Positions 4,955-5,298 of a DNA stretch of 5,298 nt are shown here, one piece after another; position 1 is the stretch's first letter, and each line of letters opens with the position of its first letter. The translations under genes and the position numbers were made by a program. The notes below the pieces were generated by a model, which was given only the letters and a program-made list of their open reading frames with translations, was not told the DNA's origin and did not search any database. Source of the DNA: Candidatus Brevefilum sp. (GTDB taxonomy: Bacteria > Chloroflexota > Anaerolineae > Anaerolineales > Anaerolineaceae); assembly GCA_007135845.1 (NCBI GenBank), contig SLIC01000201.1:1-5298 (forward strand). The letters run 5' to 3'.

Positions 4955-5157
4955 GCCAGCGCCTGTTCCCTTTCCGCTGCTCCGTCTCGCTACGCTGCAG
5001 CCCCTTGGCAGGGGTTCTGCTTCGCTCCAGGAGTCTTCGACGCTTTAGGGACAGGTGGCAGTTGGCACTTTGCTGGTGCAGGTTGCCAGACATCTCCTGA
5101 TGTCCGGATACGGCTGATGTGCCCTGAAGGCACTTCATCCTAAGTCTGCCCAGCTCG
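4949..5157 (+). repeat. Modular repeat, copy D (209 bp)
   Basis: This direct copy lies downstream of the operon, with left end AGTTGAGCCAGCGCC (one base off the usual AGCTGAGCC) and right end GCCCAGCTCG (5148-5157). It holds one 66-bp submodule (4987-5052) followed by GGACAGGTGGCAGTTGGCAC, which is also present in copy C up to 502. The right arm matches copy A in 90 of 96 bases by eye. It may be the most regular full-length version: C looks like an expansion of it, and A and B like deletions. It contains no gene and no T-run terminator for the operon. Confidence 0.85.
4987..5052 (+). repeat. 66-bp submodule, copy 3
   Basis: This has the same length as 421-486 and 562-627, with no gaps. It begins TCGCTACGCTGCAG and carries the CCCCT-TGGC-AGGGG inverted repeat. 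Confidence 0.85.
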
Positions 5158-5199
5158 TAGCTGATGGCTCATAGCTGATAGCTTGAAGCTTGTAGCTCG
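5151..5199 (+). repeat. Heptamer array 4 (TAGCTGA family, seven units)
   Basis: Seven 7-mers lie in perfect register: CAGCTCG, TAGCTGA, TGGCTCA, TAGCTGA, TAGCTTG, AAGCTTG and TAGCTCG. The core GCT is kept in every unit. The array starts inside the right end of copy D and fades at TAACCTC (5200-5206). It is the longest array of this family in the window. Confidence 0.9.
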
Positions 5200-5222
5200 T
5201 AACCTCTCCGAAGCGGTGCGGG

Positions 5223-5298
5223 ACTATTCACCATTGACCATTCACCATTCAGTGCGAAGCCTCCTTTAGGACCATTCACAAATCACTATTCACTACTA
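5223..5298 (+). repeat. ACCATTC-type heptamer repeats at the window end
   Basis: The first block is ACTATTC, ACCATTG, ACCATTC and ACCATTC (5223-5250). After 20 bases of other sequence, a second block follows: ACCATTC, ACAAATC, ACTATTC and ACTACTA (5271-5298), running to the end of the window. Both have a 7-base period but a sequence unlike the TAGCTGA and CCT families. No gene, RNA gene or promoter of a following gene can be supported in 5200-5298. Confidence 0.8.

Noticed and set aside
4936..5157. Intrinsic terminator after permease 2
   Set aside because: Hairpins exist in copy D, but none is followed by a run of T, and the same hairpins occur in copies A and C, where they do not follow this operon.

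Overview
The window holds one complete four-gene operon on the + strand: a GntR/HutC-type regulator, a lipoprotein solute-binding protein and two membrane permeases of a CUT1-type ABC importer. Both sides are repeat-rich DNA with no convincing genes. The G+C content is moderate. The binding protein has a Gram-positive-like lipobox and a long acidic linker, the importer lacks its own ATPase gene, and the gaps carry many short tandem repeats. Together these suggest a bacterium of the Chloroflexota (Anaerolineae-like). This placement is an inference from style, not a proven assignment.

Layout. Bases 1-143 are the last 46 codons of an unidentified gene. Bases 141-880 hold three direct copies (A, B, C) of a modular repeat, joined by arrays of a 7-bp unit (TAGCTGA-like), then a second 7/14-bp tandem repeat (775-865). 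A good sigma70-type promoter (901-929) and a palindromic leader (941-962) precede the regulator (970-1704). The binding protein (1725-3116) follows after 20 bases. A 14-bp-stem hairpin (3136-3168) separates it from permease 1 (3186-4079). Permease 2 (4081-4935) starts one base after permease 1 stops. The repeat resumes within a few bases of the permease 2 stop: copy D (4949-5157), a seven-unit heptamer array (5151-5199) and a third heptamer family (5223-5298).

How the genes work together. The binding protein, anchored outside the cell by a lipidated Cys, would deliver a ligand to a heterodimer of the two permeases. Each permease has an EAA loop for docking an ATPase, which must be encoded elsewhere. 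The closest relative I can recall for the binding protein is UgpB (glycerol-3-phosphate or glycerophosphodiester binding). Most ligand-contact positions look retained, but the position of one acidic contact appears to be Leu, so the ligand is uncertain. The regulator's UTRA domain probably senses a small metabolite derived from the imported compound, and it may act on the inverted repeat that covers its own ribosome binding site.

The least ordinary part is the repeat DNA. Three heptamer families lie in the same gaps. One family runs directly from gene stop codons and borders a modular element with conserved inverted ends (AGCTGRGC) and a variable interior. Direct copies of this element bracket the operon.
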